From positions 376,522-440,521 of the forward strand of contig CAUYUJ010003647.1 of assembly GCA_963575745.1 (NCBI GenBank): DNA of 64,000 bases. Direction: 5' to 3'. The notes under the pieces are model-generated. The model was not told the origin of the DNA, did not search any database, and saw nothing but the letters and a program-made list of their open reading frames with translations. The stretch is from Prorocentrum cordatum (taxonomy: Eukaryota; Sar; Dinophyceae; Prorocentrales; Prorocentraceae). Below are positions 30,185 to 41,104 of the stretch, in pieces. Position 1 is the stretch's first letter. The number at the start of each line of letters is the position of its first letter. Position numbers and translations under genes: made by a program.

Positions 30185-30310
30185 CAGGGGCGCGAAGAGA
30201 ATAGTTCTTCGCGCGGCGCGGCCTGGGCCGCCGGGCTATCCTTTTCAAGGGGGCGGCGCGAGGGTGCGAAGATAGCCGCGCATCGCGAGGCGCGATGCGC
30301 GAAGTTCGGT
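30185..30310 (+). repeat. dispersed repeat D4 (GGCGCGAG...CGCGAAGTT), copy 1
   Basis: GGGGCGCGAAGAGAATAG, TTTTCAAGGGGGCGGCGCG, then CATCGCGAGGCGCGATGCGC and GAAGTT. Related copies lie at about 41,105-41,248 and 41,449-41,582. GC-rich internal inverted repeats suggest a foldback structure. Confidence 0.6.
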
Positions 30311-30743
30311 GACCTCGCTTTGCTACTTTTTGATGTTTCTGCTTCTCCCCCATCGGCCTAGACTTCTCCTCCATTTCTACTGTGGGGTTCTTCTCTTCCT
30401 CCCCTACCCGCCATGTTCATCCTCTTCCTCCCCTTGGACGTCCTCCTTCTCCCTACATCCTTCACCCCACACGTTAACGGAGGTCTCTGGAGGGCCCCGG
30501 AGGCGGCCCCCCAAAAATGGATATCAACCCGCGCATGTTTCAAATCGGTCAGAAGATAAAAATCAAGCCGACTGGAGTGGGCTCAAGTAGACTAGATTGG
30601 AGTAGACTGGACTGAACTAGAGTGGACCTTCTACTCTCTCATCTAAACTACTCTTTTCTACCCCACACTACCCGAACCTACTCTACTCAAGCTCGACCCG
30701 ACTCCTACTCTGATATGATCTCCCCTACTCGATTCCTACTCTG

Positions 30744-30764
30744 CATAACCATTGTTGGCTCAAG
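30744..30764 (+). promoter_or_regulatory. relict spliced-leader-like sequence
   Basis: ACCATTGTTGGCTCAAG matches the 3-prime part of the dinoflagellate spliced leader (GCCATTTTGGCTCAAG) with one inserted G and one substitution. It is followed after about 90 bp by coding-like sequence of the LINE-like element. Genomic leader relics are expected when a trans-spliced RNA is reverse-transcribed and reinserted. Confidence 0.5.
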
Positions 30765-30849
30765 TGCGACTTTCCTTGAGGAGGACCTTTCCGCGCCCGC
30801 AAAAGCGTATGTATTCATCGTACCTTCAGTCTGCCCCAGCGTCCCAGTC

Positions 30850-31858
30850 AGTGTGATGTCTGGAATGGGTGTACTTCCAGAGGGTCATTCGTCCATTCGC
30901 GCAGTTGAGAGTAAGCAGGACAACTTCGAGAGGAGGCTGGCGGCTTTCGGAAGCGGTGGCGTTCGAGTGGGAGGTGGAGCGTCTTCCGCATCAGGTTTCA
31001 CGACGCCCTTGTCGGCGACCTTGACAGCAGCGGTATTTTCGGCATCGACGGCAGCTATTGTACGTAGGCGCAAATTAGTGTGTGTGTGGGTCGTTTCAAA
31101 TATGACACAATTGACAATCGCTTGGCCCAGGTCAAGTCAGAGCTAGACGCCGCCAGGATCGCGCACGAGAAGGTGTTCCCAGCTGGTGCCTACTGTGGGC
31201 GCATCAAGAGTCGTATTTCCTCGTCAGACCACATACAGTGGAGACCCATGCCAAAAAACACGCTGGTCTCCAGGGTACCCTGGCTTTCGTGGGTTCCGAT
31301 GGTTGTGCGATCGAAAGCGTGACGTTCCCACGTCAAGAACCAATGGGCGCCATGGGGTCTCAGGGCGAAGTTTTTTGGTTGAAGGTTTCTCGTGGTCGGG
31401 CCCCTACTGTATGGGCGACGCTCAAGGCCATGCAAGGCCGCAAGTTCGACGGAGGAGATTTCCGCGCGCGCGGTCGTCAGGCTCTGTGGCACAGCATCGA
31501 CACTGAACTGCCGATCCTTACCCCATTCGTCTCGGCGCGCTTCGCGAACCATCCTGGTCATGACTTCGCCCCAGCCTTCGATGTCACGGGCTATTAATAA
31601 CGATGGTGCTGAAATAACATTCCTCCCGGATTTCCAGGCAGCGCCCACGTGGAAGGGCCCATCAAGCTCTTCGATTGCGACAGGCTCACGCACGAGATGA
31701 AGGTCTCAGCTGCCGCCAGTGCGCTGCTCAAAGAAAAATTCAGACTTCGAAGGAAACCCATGAGTAGGACCATCGAGAGCACGGAGGAGACAGCGATAGA
31801 GGTGCATGTTGAACCATCTATGCATCACCCCCGTTTGCCCCAGCCACTTCTTCCATGA
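30850..31858 (+). pseudogene. ORF1-like region of the LINE-like element
   Basis: The first frame has SIRAVESKQDNFERRLAAF, a heptad-like helix, then a Ser/Gly/Ala-rich patch. A second frame reads IDNRLAQVKSELDAARIAHE. A third reads FVGSDGCAIESVTFPRQEP, SQGEVFWLKV and RQALWHSIDTELP, and after a TAA at 31,595 continues KLFDCDRLTHEMKV. The coiled coil before a compact alpha/beta-like part fits an RNA-binding ORF1 protein of LINE-type elements, but no catalytic motif is available to prove it. A diverged copy of the 31,230-31,410 part lies at 3,385-3,590. Confidence 0.45.
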
Positions 31859-31879
31859 CCTTGGTGGGGATTTCCCGCG

Positions 31880-33995
31880 GTGCATGCTCTCACTTCGAGC
31901 GTGCGCGTTTACTTCGCGAGCGCTCGCCCTGGGCAGCGTAGACCCGCCCGGGCACGTCGATGAACGCCGCGTCGCTGCGGTCCCCCCAGGAGGCAGGAAT
32001 CGACAGCGCGCGATCATGATCCACCGCGACTGTGGATGGAAGGTGCTGAGTCTGGAGCAGCGCCCCCGCTGCGCCGGCGCAGCGTGTTCCCGCTCTGAAT
32101 TCGGTCGCGCTCTGGCGAGCTCGGCCCAGCTCCGCCCGTCAAAGGGTCAGCAATCGCTGACGGCGGGCCCCGGGGCCTCAGCGAGATCCGCGCGCGCCCT
32201 CTCGGTCTCGAATGAAACCAAGGGGATAGCTGGGGCAGATGCTAGCGCGCGCCTTTTTGGCTTCAGTTGCCGATTGTGGCCTCGAAACCTCTCGCGTTGG
32301 TCGCCATGCTCGCTCCTCTCGCGACCCCCCGCGTTTGCGTCGACTCTCTGTGAGGGATGAGCCGTTGCGCGCGCTGGCGCGTGACCTGGGACTTCGCGCT
32401 GACAGTGCTTTCAGCCAGCGCGCGTTCGGCCCGCGCTTTCGCTGCCCCAACCCACGTCAGCGGCGCGCCCGTGCGTGAATCGATGACGCGTTGGCCCGTT
32501 ACCTTTGCCCCGCCGGCCCTCTTCTGATCGGTGGAGCTATCGCTGGTTACTGCGTTCGACGAACTTCCTTGAGGATTCCAGATTCGTGTTCAGGACCCCC
32601 CCGCGACCTGGACCGAGTCTGCTTTTCGCGACCCGCCGCCCCCCGAACCCGCTAACTTGACGTGCGGCGATATTGCCGCGCGTCGAAGCGCCGTCGACGC
32701 TCTCTCGATCGACCGCGCGACGCGCGGGTTCTTCCTGGTTCGGTTTGCACATGGACAGGTCGTCCTGCGACCGCGCCCCACGTTTTCGAGAGCGTTCCAG
32801 CGGCCGCCTTCCGGGATGTGCCGGTTGGGTCTGTTCGCTGTCCTCGAGCGCCGCCCCGAAGTTGCGATCAAACCCGTTCGCTGCCGCCTGCGTGCCGCCG
32901 CCGAGGTGTCGGCCCCGATCGAGCCCTGCATCTGGCTGCCCCGTCGGGGCAGCCGCCCGCGCGAGCTCCGCAGCATCCGTCTCGAGTCGAAATGGAAGTC
33001 ATCCGGCTCTCGATGCGCGATGCAGATCTTGCGGGGCAGATTGGTGCCCGCTTCAATTTGAACCTCGCGGCCGTTCCGATGGCCCCGCGGCGCGACGCGC
33101 GCTCGCGCCGCCAGGTTCGTTCAACGTAGCGGCGGAAAGGTCCATCTGACGACGTGGGAGATACGGCTGTGGACCTCCTGGCCGCAGAGGGCGCCGACCT
33201 TCAGTTTCGCCACCCCTCGCGGTTCGTCGACGGCCCCGCGGCGCTCCCAGTTGGCCGCGAGAGATGCGGAAGGCGCCCCTGGAGCCCCAGGCCCCCCCCG
33301 AGCAGCGAGGGACCTTGCATCGCGTTTTTCGAGCGTCGGAACGGCGGCTGCCCCCGCCCCCCCCCATCCCCTTCCGAATGCGATTTCGCCGCGGGCCGTG
33401 CGTAGTCCTCCCCGACCTCGACGCGAACGCTGGGCACCCTCCGCCCCCCTCCGATCGAACCGCCGAAATTCGCCCAGTCCGCTTCTGGCGCCAGCAGGAG
33501 CACATCGCCACGTTGGAGGCGCGGACCTGTCCGCCTTACTGTCCTGGTCGAGGCTTTCGCATTCGAGGCGACTGCTGGGTCGGCCGCACCTTCTACTGAA
33601 TGTGGCATCCGTGTTTCTTGCCGCCGCGGCTGCTGCCACCCTCCGCCGCGACTTTCCACGAGCGGCAACTGGCTGGCCGCTTTGTGCTGGGGGCCCCGCG
33701 CGACGTTGCCGTCGGCGCTGGCATCGCCCATCGGCCTTCTCTGGCGGCCCCGACTGAAAGGCGTAGTCCAGCTGCGCCGTTGCATGTCGGGCGCGCCGCT
33801 GCTCTTGCCCCGCGGGGGCGCTGCCCCCCCCCGCGCGAGCCCTGCCCAGCATAGCTAGTGCCTCAGCTCGTGAAGCACCGCATTCTTTCCGACTTCGACG
33901 TGACCTTGGAGTGAAGTCATATTTCGGTTTAGAGTTCACGATCAACGCCAAGAAGCTCGAAAATACTTGGCAACGGCCGCGGCTTCCTGCGGCGC
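31880..33995. other. GC-rich block with no recognised gene
   Basis: About 2.1 kb of GC-rich sequence with many overlapping open frames on both strands. None has family motifs and none connects to the RT domains. It may be an insertion into the LINE-like element or diverged element sequence. Confidence 0.4.
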
Positions 33996-34004
33996 GCCCG
34001 ACGG

Positions 34005-34625
34005 GTGCGCTCAAGAAGATTCCACCGGATGAAACCGAACAACTTAGACATGCAAGTATCGATGTTTTTTCTCTACGATGATTTCGAGCTTGCTCTGGTT
34101 GACGAACGATCCGACGATGCAAGGGCGCTGGCGGGTGAGATTGGTGAACGCTATATCGAACAACGCCTCCAGCATGCCGGCATCAAGTTTGATGAGAGGC
34201 ACCGTGAACGCAGTACTATGCCGACTTCGATTGACCAGCAGACCACGGCGCCCACATCCAAGAAGGACAAGCAGCGCGAAGGGCCCACGACTCAGAAGTT
34301 GTGAAAGTTTGAGAATATTTTGGGCAGACTGGTGGAGTTGGGCAAGCAGATACAGCGACGACAGCAAGTACCCGCAACAGATGGACAACCAGAAGCTGTG
34401 GCACTACTCCAGCAGCTGAATACCAGTCGCCTGGGGATGAGCTACGACCGCAATTGCGACGTGCTGCAGCTTCCAACGCATGCGCTCTTGTCTGTAGTAC
34501 CTGCGCTCGCCATGATCACCGATTGGCGCCAGCAGATTGAGATGCGACATGAGAAGATAGTGAAGGAGAGAGAGAGAGAGAGAGCTCACGCGCATAGATC
34601 AATGAAGACGCCGACTACGCAACTC
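34005..34625 (+). pseudogene. uncharacterised segments upstream of RT
   Basis: Two short open segments: one with FELALVDERSDDARALAGE, ending at a TGA near 34,302, and one with ALAMITDWRQQIEMRHEK followed by a (GA)n run at 34,567-34,583. They precede the RT N-terminal part on the same strand and probably belong to the same polyprotein. No function is recognised. Confidence 0.35.
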
Positions 34626-34632
34626 ACTACGA

Positions 34633-34989
34633 TATGAAGGCGGACATGATATGTATCGATGGATTAAGCAGCGTAAGTATCATACTCTACATGCCGTGCG
34701 AGCCTACCAGGGCAACGCGCAGCGGGCAAATATCATCGAGTAGGTGGACCGTTTCTGGCGCGCGACCTTCAACATACATCAGTTTCTTACTTGGAAAGGT
34801 TTTCAAGAGTGGTTCGGCAAGTACACTACACAGCACCAGTGCGACTTCACAGATATCATTGGAGCACATCTCAGACAGCAGTTTCGCAAGATGGGAAATG
34901 CGCGGGCAGTCGCCGCTGACGGCTGGGGAGTTGCAGAGCTGCGTGCCTTACCAGTATGCATCGGAGGTTGGGGGGTGAGTCCGACGTGA
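34633..34989 (+). pseudogene. LINE-like RT, N-terminal part
   Basis: One frame reads YRWIKQRKYHTLHAVRAYQG, then after a TAG at 34,741-34,743 VDRFWRATFN, and finally QFRKMGNARAVAADGWGVAE. The last stretch resembles the region just before the RT fingers in LINE-type polymerases, where a conserved DG precedes the first helices. The frame is cut off at the GATCGAT-rich array. Confidence 0.55.
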
Positions 34990-35194
34990 AAGGGAGAGCC
35001 CCCCCACCGGGAAATTGATTTCGGTTTCGGTTTCGTGTCGCGCGTGCCGTGCGCGCGCGCGGGCGAGGCGAAGCTGCGCGGGCGGGCGAGAGGAAATCCT
35101 CCTGTGGCTGGGCCGCGGCCGGACCAAATATTTCTGCTCCGGCGGCCGGTGCCGCGCGGTGTCCCGCCGGCGTCCCGTGGTGTCCCGTGGTGTC

Positions 35195-35810
35195 CCGCGG
35201 TGTCCCGTTGAGTGAGATCGATAGTGAGATCGATACTGAGATCGATACTTTGATCGATATTGAGATCGATATTGAGGTCGATGTGGTGCCCCGAGGTGTT
35301 CCGTGGTGTCCCATTGAGTGAGATCGATAGTGAGATCGACAAGTGTCCCGCGGTGTCCCGTGGTGCCCCATTGAGTGCGATCGATAGTGAGATCGATATT
35401 GAAACCGCTGCGGTGCCCGAGGTGTCCCATGGTGCCCCAAAAAGTGAGATCGATAGTGAGATCGATACTGGGATGGACAGGTGTTCCGCGGTGTCCCGTG
35501 GTGTCCCGTTGAGTCAGATCGATAGTGAGATCGATATTGAGATCGAAAGTGAGATCGATGTGGTGCCCCGAGGTGTCCCGCGTTGTCCCGCGGTGTCCTA
35601 TGGTGTCCCGTTGAGCGAGATTGATAGTGAGATCAATAGTGAGACCGATAGTGAGATTGAGAGGTGTCCCGCGGTGGCCCGTGGTGTCCCGTGATGTCCC
35701 GTTGAGTGAGATTGATAGTGAGATCGAAAGTTAGATGGACAAGTGTCCCGTGGTGTCTCGTGGTCTTCCGTTGAGTGAGATCGATAGTGAGATCGATTGA
35801 ATCAGACGTT
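35195..35810 (+). repeat. GATCGATA / GTGTCCC compound array interrupting RT
   Basis: Alternates GAGATCGATAGTGAGATCGA and GTGTCCCGTGGTGTCCC units. It lies between the RT N-terminal part and the palm of the LINE-like element. A related array in reverse complement (ATCGATCTCAC) is at 56,955-57,175. Confidence 0.93.
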
Positions 35811-35942
35811 GGTTCCCCCCTCTCCCCCCCACACGCGATCTCCTTATCACCCGAAGGGTGGTCGTATAGGTATGTGATTGGTTTGCTTTGCTCCTCAAAT
35901 CTGTTGACGACCAGTGGCTAGCATTGCCACTGGTCATGCTCT

Positions 35943-37128
35943 GTGGCATCGTCAGCGGCCTGCCGAAGTGGGGCCCAGAAGCAGATCACGCAGCAGCAGA
36001 TCACGCAGCATGAAGTGTGGTTGGCCAGCGTTGATCAGACACGTCCCATCACGAATCTCAGCCCCGTCTACACTTCCCTCTCAGGAGAGCGCATCAAGCA
36101 GATGTCCGAGTGGCGGGAGAAGTTGCTGCACCAAGGAGCGGCAAGAGTACGACAGGGCCATCGCTATCAGGCGATTGCCTGGGAGCTCAACCTCGAGATT
36201 GAACATGCGCATCTGACGGGTGCTGCTATGTCAGGGTGCGCAGCGGACAGGAAGAAGTTCCTTGACTTGTTGGAATCTGATACCGACGACAACTTGATGC
36301 GTGCGCTCGGAGTTCCATATGGTGCCTTACGTGCTGAGCATCTTCCTACTCTGCGCTCGCTATCAGATGGAAGGTGGCACGGGCTGTTAGACCATCTACT
36401 ATCAGGCGAAATGGGTACGTGCAGGGCGACAGCTGTTCTCTCCAGCAGGCGCTCGCATTGATGACAATATGGTCTCTTGCCGTCGAGGCTGAAGGTCCTG
36501 CTTGCGTCAACAGTCTCATTGATGATGGGAACTTTCGCTCTGATGGACCTCAGCATGCATTATGTATTGCGCGTGCTACCCAGACGTCCTTGGAGTTCGA
36601 CAGGTACAGCGGCGCCGAAACCAACCGGAAACACATACCTCCCACTGCGCCGCCTCGGCGAAAGCTGAGCAGGAGCTTTCGAGGACGATGGCGTCGAGTG
36701 GGTTGGGGGTACGTTTTACTAGACGCTGTGTCTTAGTGGGCGGTGATGTTGCATCCTTCGCAGCACGTCCGCCGCGACAGCGGCGCCAGAGATATGCGTC
36801 AGCATGTCGAGCTGCGCGTCGGGCGGGAGCAGCGCCAGTCGGCCGACGAGAGAAGCAACGACTACTAGCATCGGCATCTCTACCAAGACTAGCACCTGGC
36901 CTTGAGTTTCGGAAGCTCACGCGCCACAACTACAACAACTTTCGCTCAGCTATCATGGGATCGCAGTGGTATAATGGAAAAGGCATGCCGATCTCCCGCG
37001 GTGACGCTTACCCTGACCACGAAGGGCCATGCCTTGGATCTCATACATATTGCAACCCAACAGCCAAATGTCGTAGCACGACGTCTGCTGACCAGTCCGC
37101 GTGCTGCACGGCTCCTCCAGAGGGCTAA
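35943..37128 (+). pseudogene. LINE-like RT palm and thumb region
   Basis: In the first frame, TRPITNLSPVY and MSEWREKLL precede motif A, CAADRKKFLDLL (about 36,238), and LMRALGVPYGALRAEHL. The frame then shifts to GYVQGDSCSLQQ (motif B, about 36,413), WSLAVEAEGPACV and SLIDDGNFRS (motif C with two Asp, about 36,511), then LEFDRYSGAETN. A further shift gives LTTKGHALDLIHIATQQP near 37,020. Order and spacing of motifs A, B and C fit a LINE-type reverse transcriptase. At least three frameshifts make it a pseudogene. Confidence 0.75.
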
Positions 37129-37745
37129 GCAACGTTGGACACTCGTGCGCCAACAGGCGCGAAGGGGACATGACATGCGCAAAACAAAAAGCGAATGCTG
37201 AAGGACCGATGGCACGCATCAAAGAAGTATGTGGCGATCTTGGTCGGAATTGGCCAGATTTTGATCACTCCAAGCGTGGTCATGGCCAGTTAATCTACAC
37301 CTGCAAGCATCCCTCAGGCTGGTGGCATCATGCTCTTCGGGAAGGTCTGTGCCGCTGGATCTGGAAGACTGGCGATGCGCTCCTGAAGCGCAAAGACATG
37401 CATGGCTCAGCAGTTGGAATCGAAAACCACATCACTACTGCGATCCTCAGGCAAGCTGAGCGTACATTACTGCCAGAGGACGAGGGCACCACGGAGGAGC
37501 CCAAGACTCAGCGGCCCCTCGCGCTGAACGCCACCGACGTACGCATCCCAAAGCTTTTGCGCACACAGCTACTTCATCTGCGTGCGATGCTGCAGGGCGC
37601 GACCATCACTCGACATGGGTTGCACTACATCACAGGCCAGATTTTTCACAAACGATGTGTATTCTGTGGTGCTGCTGATGAAACAACGGACCATGTATTA
37701 TACGATTGCGCGTACTGGGAACGACTACGCAAGCCGCTACTGTGA
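37101..37745 (+). pseudogene. zinc-binding connection domain of LINE-like pol
   Basis: An open frame with WPDFDHSKRGHGQLIY and ALREGLCRWIWKTG ends in CVFCGAADETTDHVLYDC (37,656-37,709), a C-X2-C-X8-H-X4-C motif like those between RT and RNase H in many LINE-type polyproteins, then WERLRKPLL. It probably binds nucleic acid. It is followed directly by RNase H in another frame. Confidence 0.7.
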
Positions 37746-37809
37746 TACATAAAATGGAGCCTCGATCCAGGAGCTCCTTATCTGCCCACGGCAGTGCGGG
37801 CTCCTGCCT

Positions 37810-38345
37810 GATCGCGCTGAGTACGACGAATATGCTGCCCGACTTCTCCCGGGCGAACTCGACCTCCCACCGCCTCCTCATCATGCTGGCGGGGAGTATG
37901 AGATCGGTCAGGGCGAAGATACGGCGCCTCTCTATCCAGATGGTTACCTTGTTGTTGCTGGTGATGGTGCGTGCCCCGGGCAGGCATCGGATCTCCGGCT
38001 ACGACGCTCAGGTTATTGTCTCTACTATGGATAGGACCATGTTTGCAACGCAGAGGTGCCACTCCTCAGCGTGTCGCAGGGGGCCCAGCGTGCAGCAGCT
38101 GCCGAACTAAGACATTGTATTCCTTGGTCATGGCGCAGACAGTTGTATCTTACGGATAGTGATTATTGTGGGCGGCAGTTTTCGGCTTTACTTTAAGGTC
38201 AACGCATGCAGCCACGCCGACATCGTGATCTTTGGAAGGCTATAGCGACAGCAGTCGATATCGAGGGCATCGAGAGGCTTCAGAGTACATGGGATCAAGG
38301 CGCATCGCAAGCATAGTGACGCTCAAGAAGAAGAGCTTCCCCTTC
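37810..38345 (+). pseudogene. RNase H domain of LINE-like pol
   Basis: One frame reads VVAGDGACPGQASDLRLRRS with the first catalytic Asp at 37,963-37,965. An in-frame TAG follows at 38,032-38,034, then QRAAAAELRHC (Glu), YLTDSDYCGRQ (Asp) and, after a TAA, RHRDLWKAIATAV. A shifted frame continues VHGIKAHRKHSDAQEEE, matching the VKxH region near the end of RNase H. The D-E-D triad, order and spacing support the call. Two stops and a frameshift break it. Confidence 0.75.
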
Positions 38346-38429
38346 TGGCAGCGAAATCAGTAAGCAGACGCAGGCGCAGCACGCGCTGCTCGACTGCATT
38401 CGGTTCCACAGCAAGTTCGGCGACCGCAT

Positions 38430-39380
38430 CTTCAGGATCAGAAGCTATGTTATGCCATCCAACTCAATGGTGATGTCAGCCTTGAGCGCCGGGCAGCAGC
38501 TTTACGTGATACGGGTCGTGCCAAACATAATGAATCAGTGCACATCTACAGGCTTTTCTTGATGCAGACACTGACGGCATCGATCAGCATGCGCTTGAAG
38601 AAGATGAAGATGACCCTTGGGCGCATCTGAGTGTGGATCAGTCTGGAGATGGCCACGAGGCGGGTCAGTTGGGCCCCCGTTCGGGTACACTGGGCGCTCG
38701 AGCGCAAAATCCATGTTCCAGGTTCCATCGCCGCGGGCGTTAGAACGCAAAGTCCTGGTGCGTCATCAGGGCCACCAGGCATCACGTCGCCACGAGTGCC
38801 CGAAAGGGGCCCTGACCCACCACTGCCACCGAGGACGGTGCTGGAGACGAAACCTCTACGCAGACATCGCAGCATGTCAGCACCACCACGGTGGTCGCGA
38901 TGTCCAGTCAGCACCACCACGGCGGTCTCGACGTCACAGGCGAGTGCGACAAACACGGCAGCGACTACGGGCACCTCGAGCAGTTCACATCTAGTTATGG
39001 TTATGGACCCCGCGACGTGTCCCAAGAAGGATGTCATTGGGACCCACTCGCGCCGAATATTACATCGTGGACGTTCGCACAGAAGATCCCAGACATCCTT
39101 GGATATAACACTTGGAAGTATCAGCAGGCATTTGTTTCGGCCACGGCCGGATTTTTTTCACAGGTAGAATGGCAAGCAGATGACACCCGCGGCGCCACCT
39201 TCAGTTACCTAGGCAGAGTTTGCGATCGACCTTACCGTATGCACAGGGCTGTCTCTTCTGGTGGCACAAGAGAATGCAGCAACGGCCACCCTAGAGCGCA
39301 TGGTGATATACTTCTCGACAGCAGCAGCTCGAATGGCCCTCTTATGTCGCTGTAGTTCTGGCGCCAAGGCAGACGCGACC
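38430..39380 (+). other. post-RNase H region, frames broken
   Basis: Probably the continuation of the LINE-like polyprotein. It contains a stretch ITSWTFAQKIPDILGYNTW near 39,060. No domain is recognised and no single frame is credible throughout. Confidence 0.3.
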
Positions 39381-39381
39381 A

Positions 39382-40206
39382 TTGATGGGTACTTTGACGC
39401 CTCTGGGGATACGGCAGGTCCCTGGTTTCAAGTGCCGCCCTACCTTTGTCAATCGCGAGCATACCATGCGAGTGCTATGCTCAGTGGCGTGTGCTACTAC
39501 TGATAAAAATAGCGGGCTACGAGTCGCTCCGCACTGGGGTACGGTGCCTACTCCGGCGTGGACGGTACCGAAGCTCACCGGGAACCTCAGCAAGACAGTC
39601 CCAGACTCCGACCTCAGCATCTCAGCAGCACACGCCGCGAGAGAAAGTGGTGTTGCCAAGCAAGCCAGTAGAGTTCCAGCTATTGCCACAGCGAGTGCAG
39701 CAGTACAATGGACAGATTCAGAGCGAGCCGACTTTGCTGGACTGACTGGCAAGGATCTCCTTTTCGAGCAGACACGTATCCTGCACAATCGTGAGGTTGT
39801 GGCTCAGGGTTATCATGTGCTTGGTCCGACTCGAGGGCCAACCAAGAAAGGAGACGTAATAATTGAGTGTGTTCATTGCAAAAGGAAATGTACGGTGTGG
39901 GCGTGGGCTGGAAATGTACGGTGTTGGCGTGGGCTCGTTTGCTTTGTAATCCAGAGAATCCGGATGGACGAAAATTTGGCCCGAGACGAACATTGGCAGA
40001 GTGGACAGCAGAGATTGAAGCTCATAGCGAGCGCACCAAAAAGCCAGGTCATCGTTGTCATGTCCTACTTCCACTCAAACTTGATGACGTTGGTAAATAG
40101 CTGGTATGTGCTAAATGTGGACAGACTTCAAGAAAGAAAGCGAGTTTGTGGTTTTGCTCAACTATATGTAGCAATCGCTGATTTGATGACACGGTGGAGA
40201 GATTGA
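39382..40206 (+). CDS. uncharacterised ORF at the LINE-like 3-prime end
   Basis: The longest intact frame of this segment (274 codons), with base composition closer to AT than its surroundings. It contains ECVHCKRKCTVW, a Cys-pair motif. Another frame near 40,108 reads LVCAKCGQTSRKKASLW, also Cys-pair like, suggesting a frameshifted zinc-binding C-terminus. Bases 39,886-39,930 carry a short tandem duplication around GGAAATGTACGGTG. I do not recognise the protein. Its position suggests the tail of the element rather than a host gene. Confidence 0.35.
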   Translation: MMGTLTPLGIRQVPGFKCRPTFVNREHTMRVLCSVACATTDKNSGLRVAPHWGTVPTPAWTVPKLTGNLSKTVPDSDLSISAAHAARESGVAKQASRVPAIATASAAVQWTDSERADFAGLTGKDLLFEQTRILHNREVVAQGYHVLGPTRGPTKKGDVIIECVHCKRKCTVWAWAGNVRCWRGLVCFVIQRIRMDENLARDEHWQSGQQRLKLIASAPKSQVIVVMSYFHSNLMTLVNSWYVLNVDRLQERKRVCGFAQLYVAIADLMTRWRD

Positions 40207-40304
40207 CTGGCATCTGTTATTCGATAGTATGCTGATCTACTGCTATTCAGTTTTATTTGTTCACTGCGGACGTGAGCCAAGGTGAAAGATCCCAGTACAG
40301 ACAC

Positions 40305-40467
40305 GGAGGACGAGGAGGAGGAGGAGGCGGAGGACAAAAAGGAGGAGGACGAGGAGGAGGAGGAAGGACGGAGTAGGGAGGAGGAGGAAGAGGAGGAGGA
40401 GGAGGCTGGATGGAGAGATGGATGATGATGCTGATGATGATGATGATGATGATGATGATGCTGTTGC

Positions 40468-40539
<72 letters not shown>

Positions 40540-40550
40540 CGAGCAGGTAG
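40305..40550 (+). repeat. GAG then GAT microsatellites
   Basis: GAGGAG-rich at 40,305-40,410, then GATGAT to 40,540 with GCT interruptions. It abuts the end of the LINE-like region. Confidence 0.95.
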
Positions 40551-40724
40551 CGCTAGGCTATATGACTCCATGCTTGGGGGAGCGTATCATAGCACCAACG
40601 CGGTGCAGTTGCCAAAGGAGTTACTCACATAGTTTCCAAAACAGCGATGGCCGCTGCAGCTTGCCTGAGGTATCGAAGTTGAGGCAGTTTCTAGTTCAAT
40701 CCGCAGTGTAAGTACGTTGGGTTT

Positions 40725-40925
40725 TGCAGGGGGAGGAGGAAGAGGAAGAGGAGGAGGAGGAGGCGGAGGTGGAGGAGGCGGAGGAAAACGAGAAGGAAAA
40801 GGGGCAGGATAAGGAGGAGAAACAGGACGAGGACGAGGGGGAGGACGAGGAGGAGGAGGAGGAGGAGGAGGAGGAGTTCAGGAGGAGGAGGAGGAGGAGG
40901 AGGAGGAGGAGGAGGAGGAGTTGAG
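40725..40925 (+). repeat. GAGGAG-rich tract
   Basis: About 200 bp of GAG/GGA triplets with interruptions. Confidence 0.93.
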
Positions 40926-41104
40926 GACACGCGACGGGCGCGCCAAAGGAGCGCAGCGCGGGGGCCGACGCGGCGGGCGGCTCCCAGTTCGCCACCGTGG
41001 ACGCGGCCACGGGCGCCACCCCTGCCGACGGCAGTAGCTGCGCGCAGGCGATGGTGACGTTCTGCGATGTCGGACGATCGGGCGGCTTCAATCAGCAAGG
41101 GCTC

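Larger units (their letters stand above)
30744..40206 (+). mobile_element. fragmented LINE-like retroelement region
   Basis: On the plus strand and in collinear order are a leader relic, an ORF1-like coiled-coil region (30.85-31.86 kb), an RT N-terminal part (34.63-34.99), RT palm motifs (35.94-36.74), a C2HC zinc motif (37.66-37.71), an RNase H triad (37.81-38.17) and a Cys-containing C-terminal frame (39.38-40.21). Two foreign blocks split it: GC-rich sequence at 31.9-34.0 kb and a GATCGAT-rich array at 35.2-35.8 kb. Frames change many times, so it is a dead copy, possibly two overlapping fragments. Ends and target duplications were not found. Confidence 0.6.
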
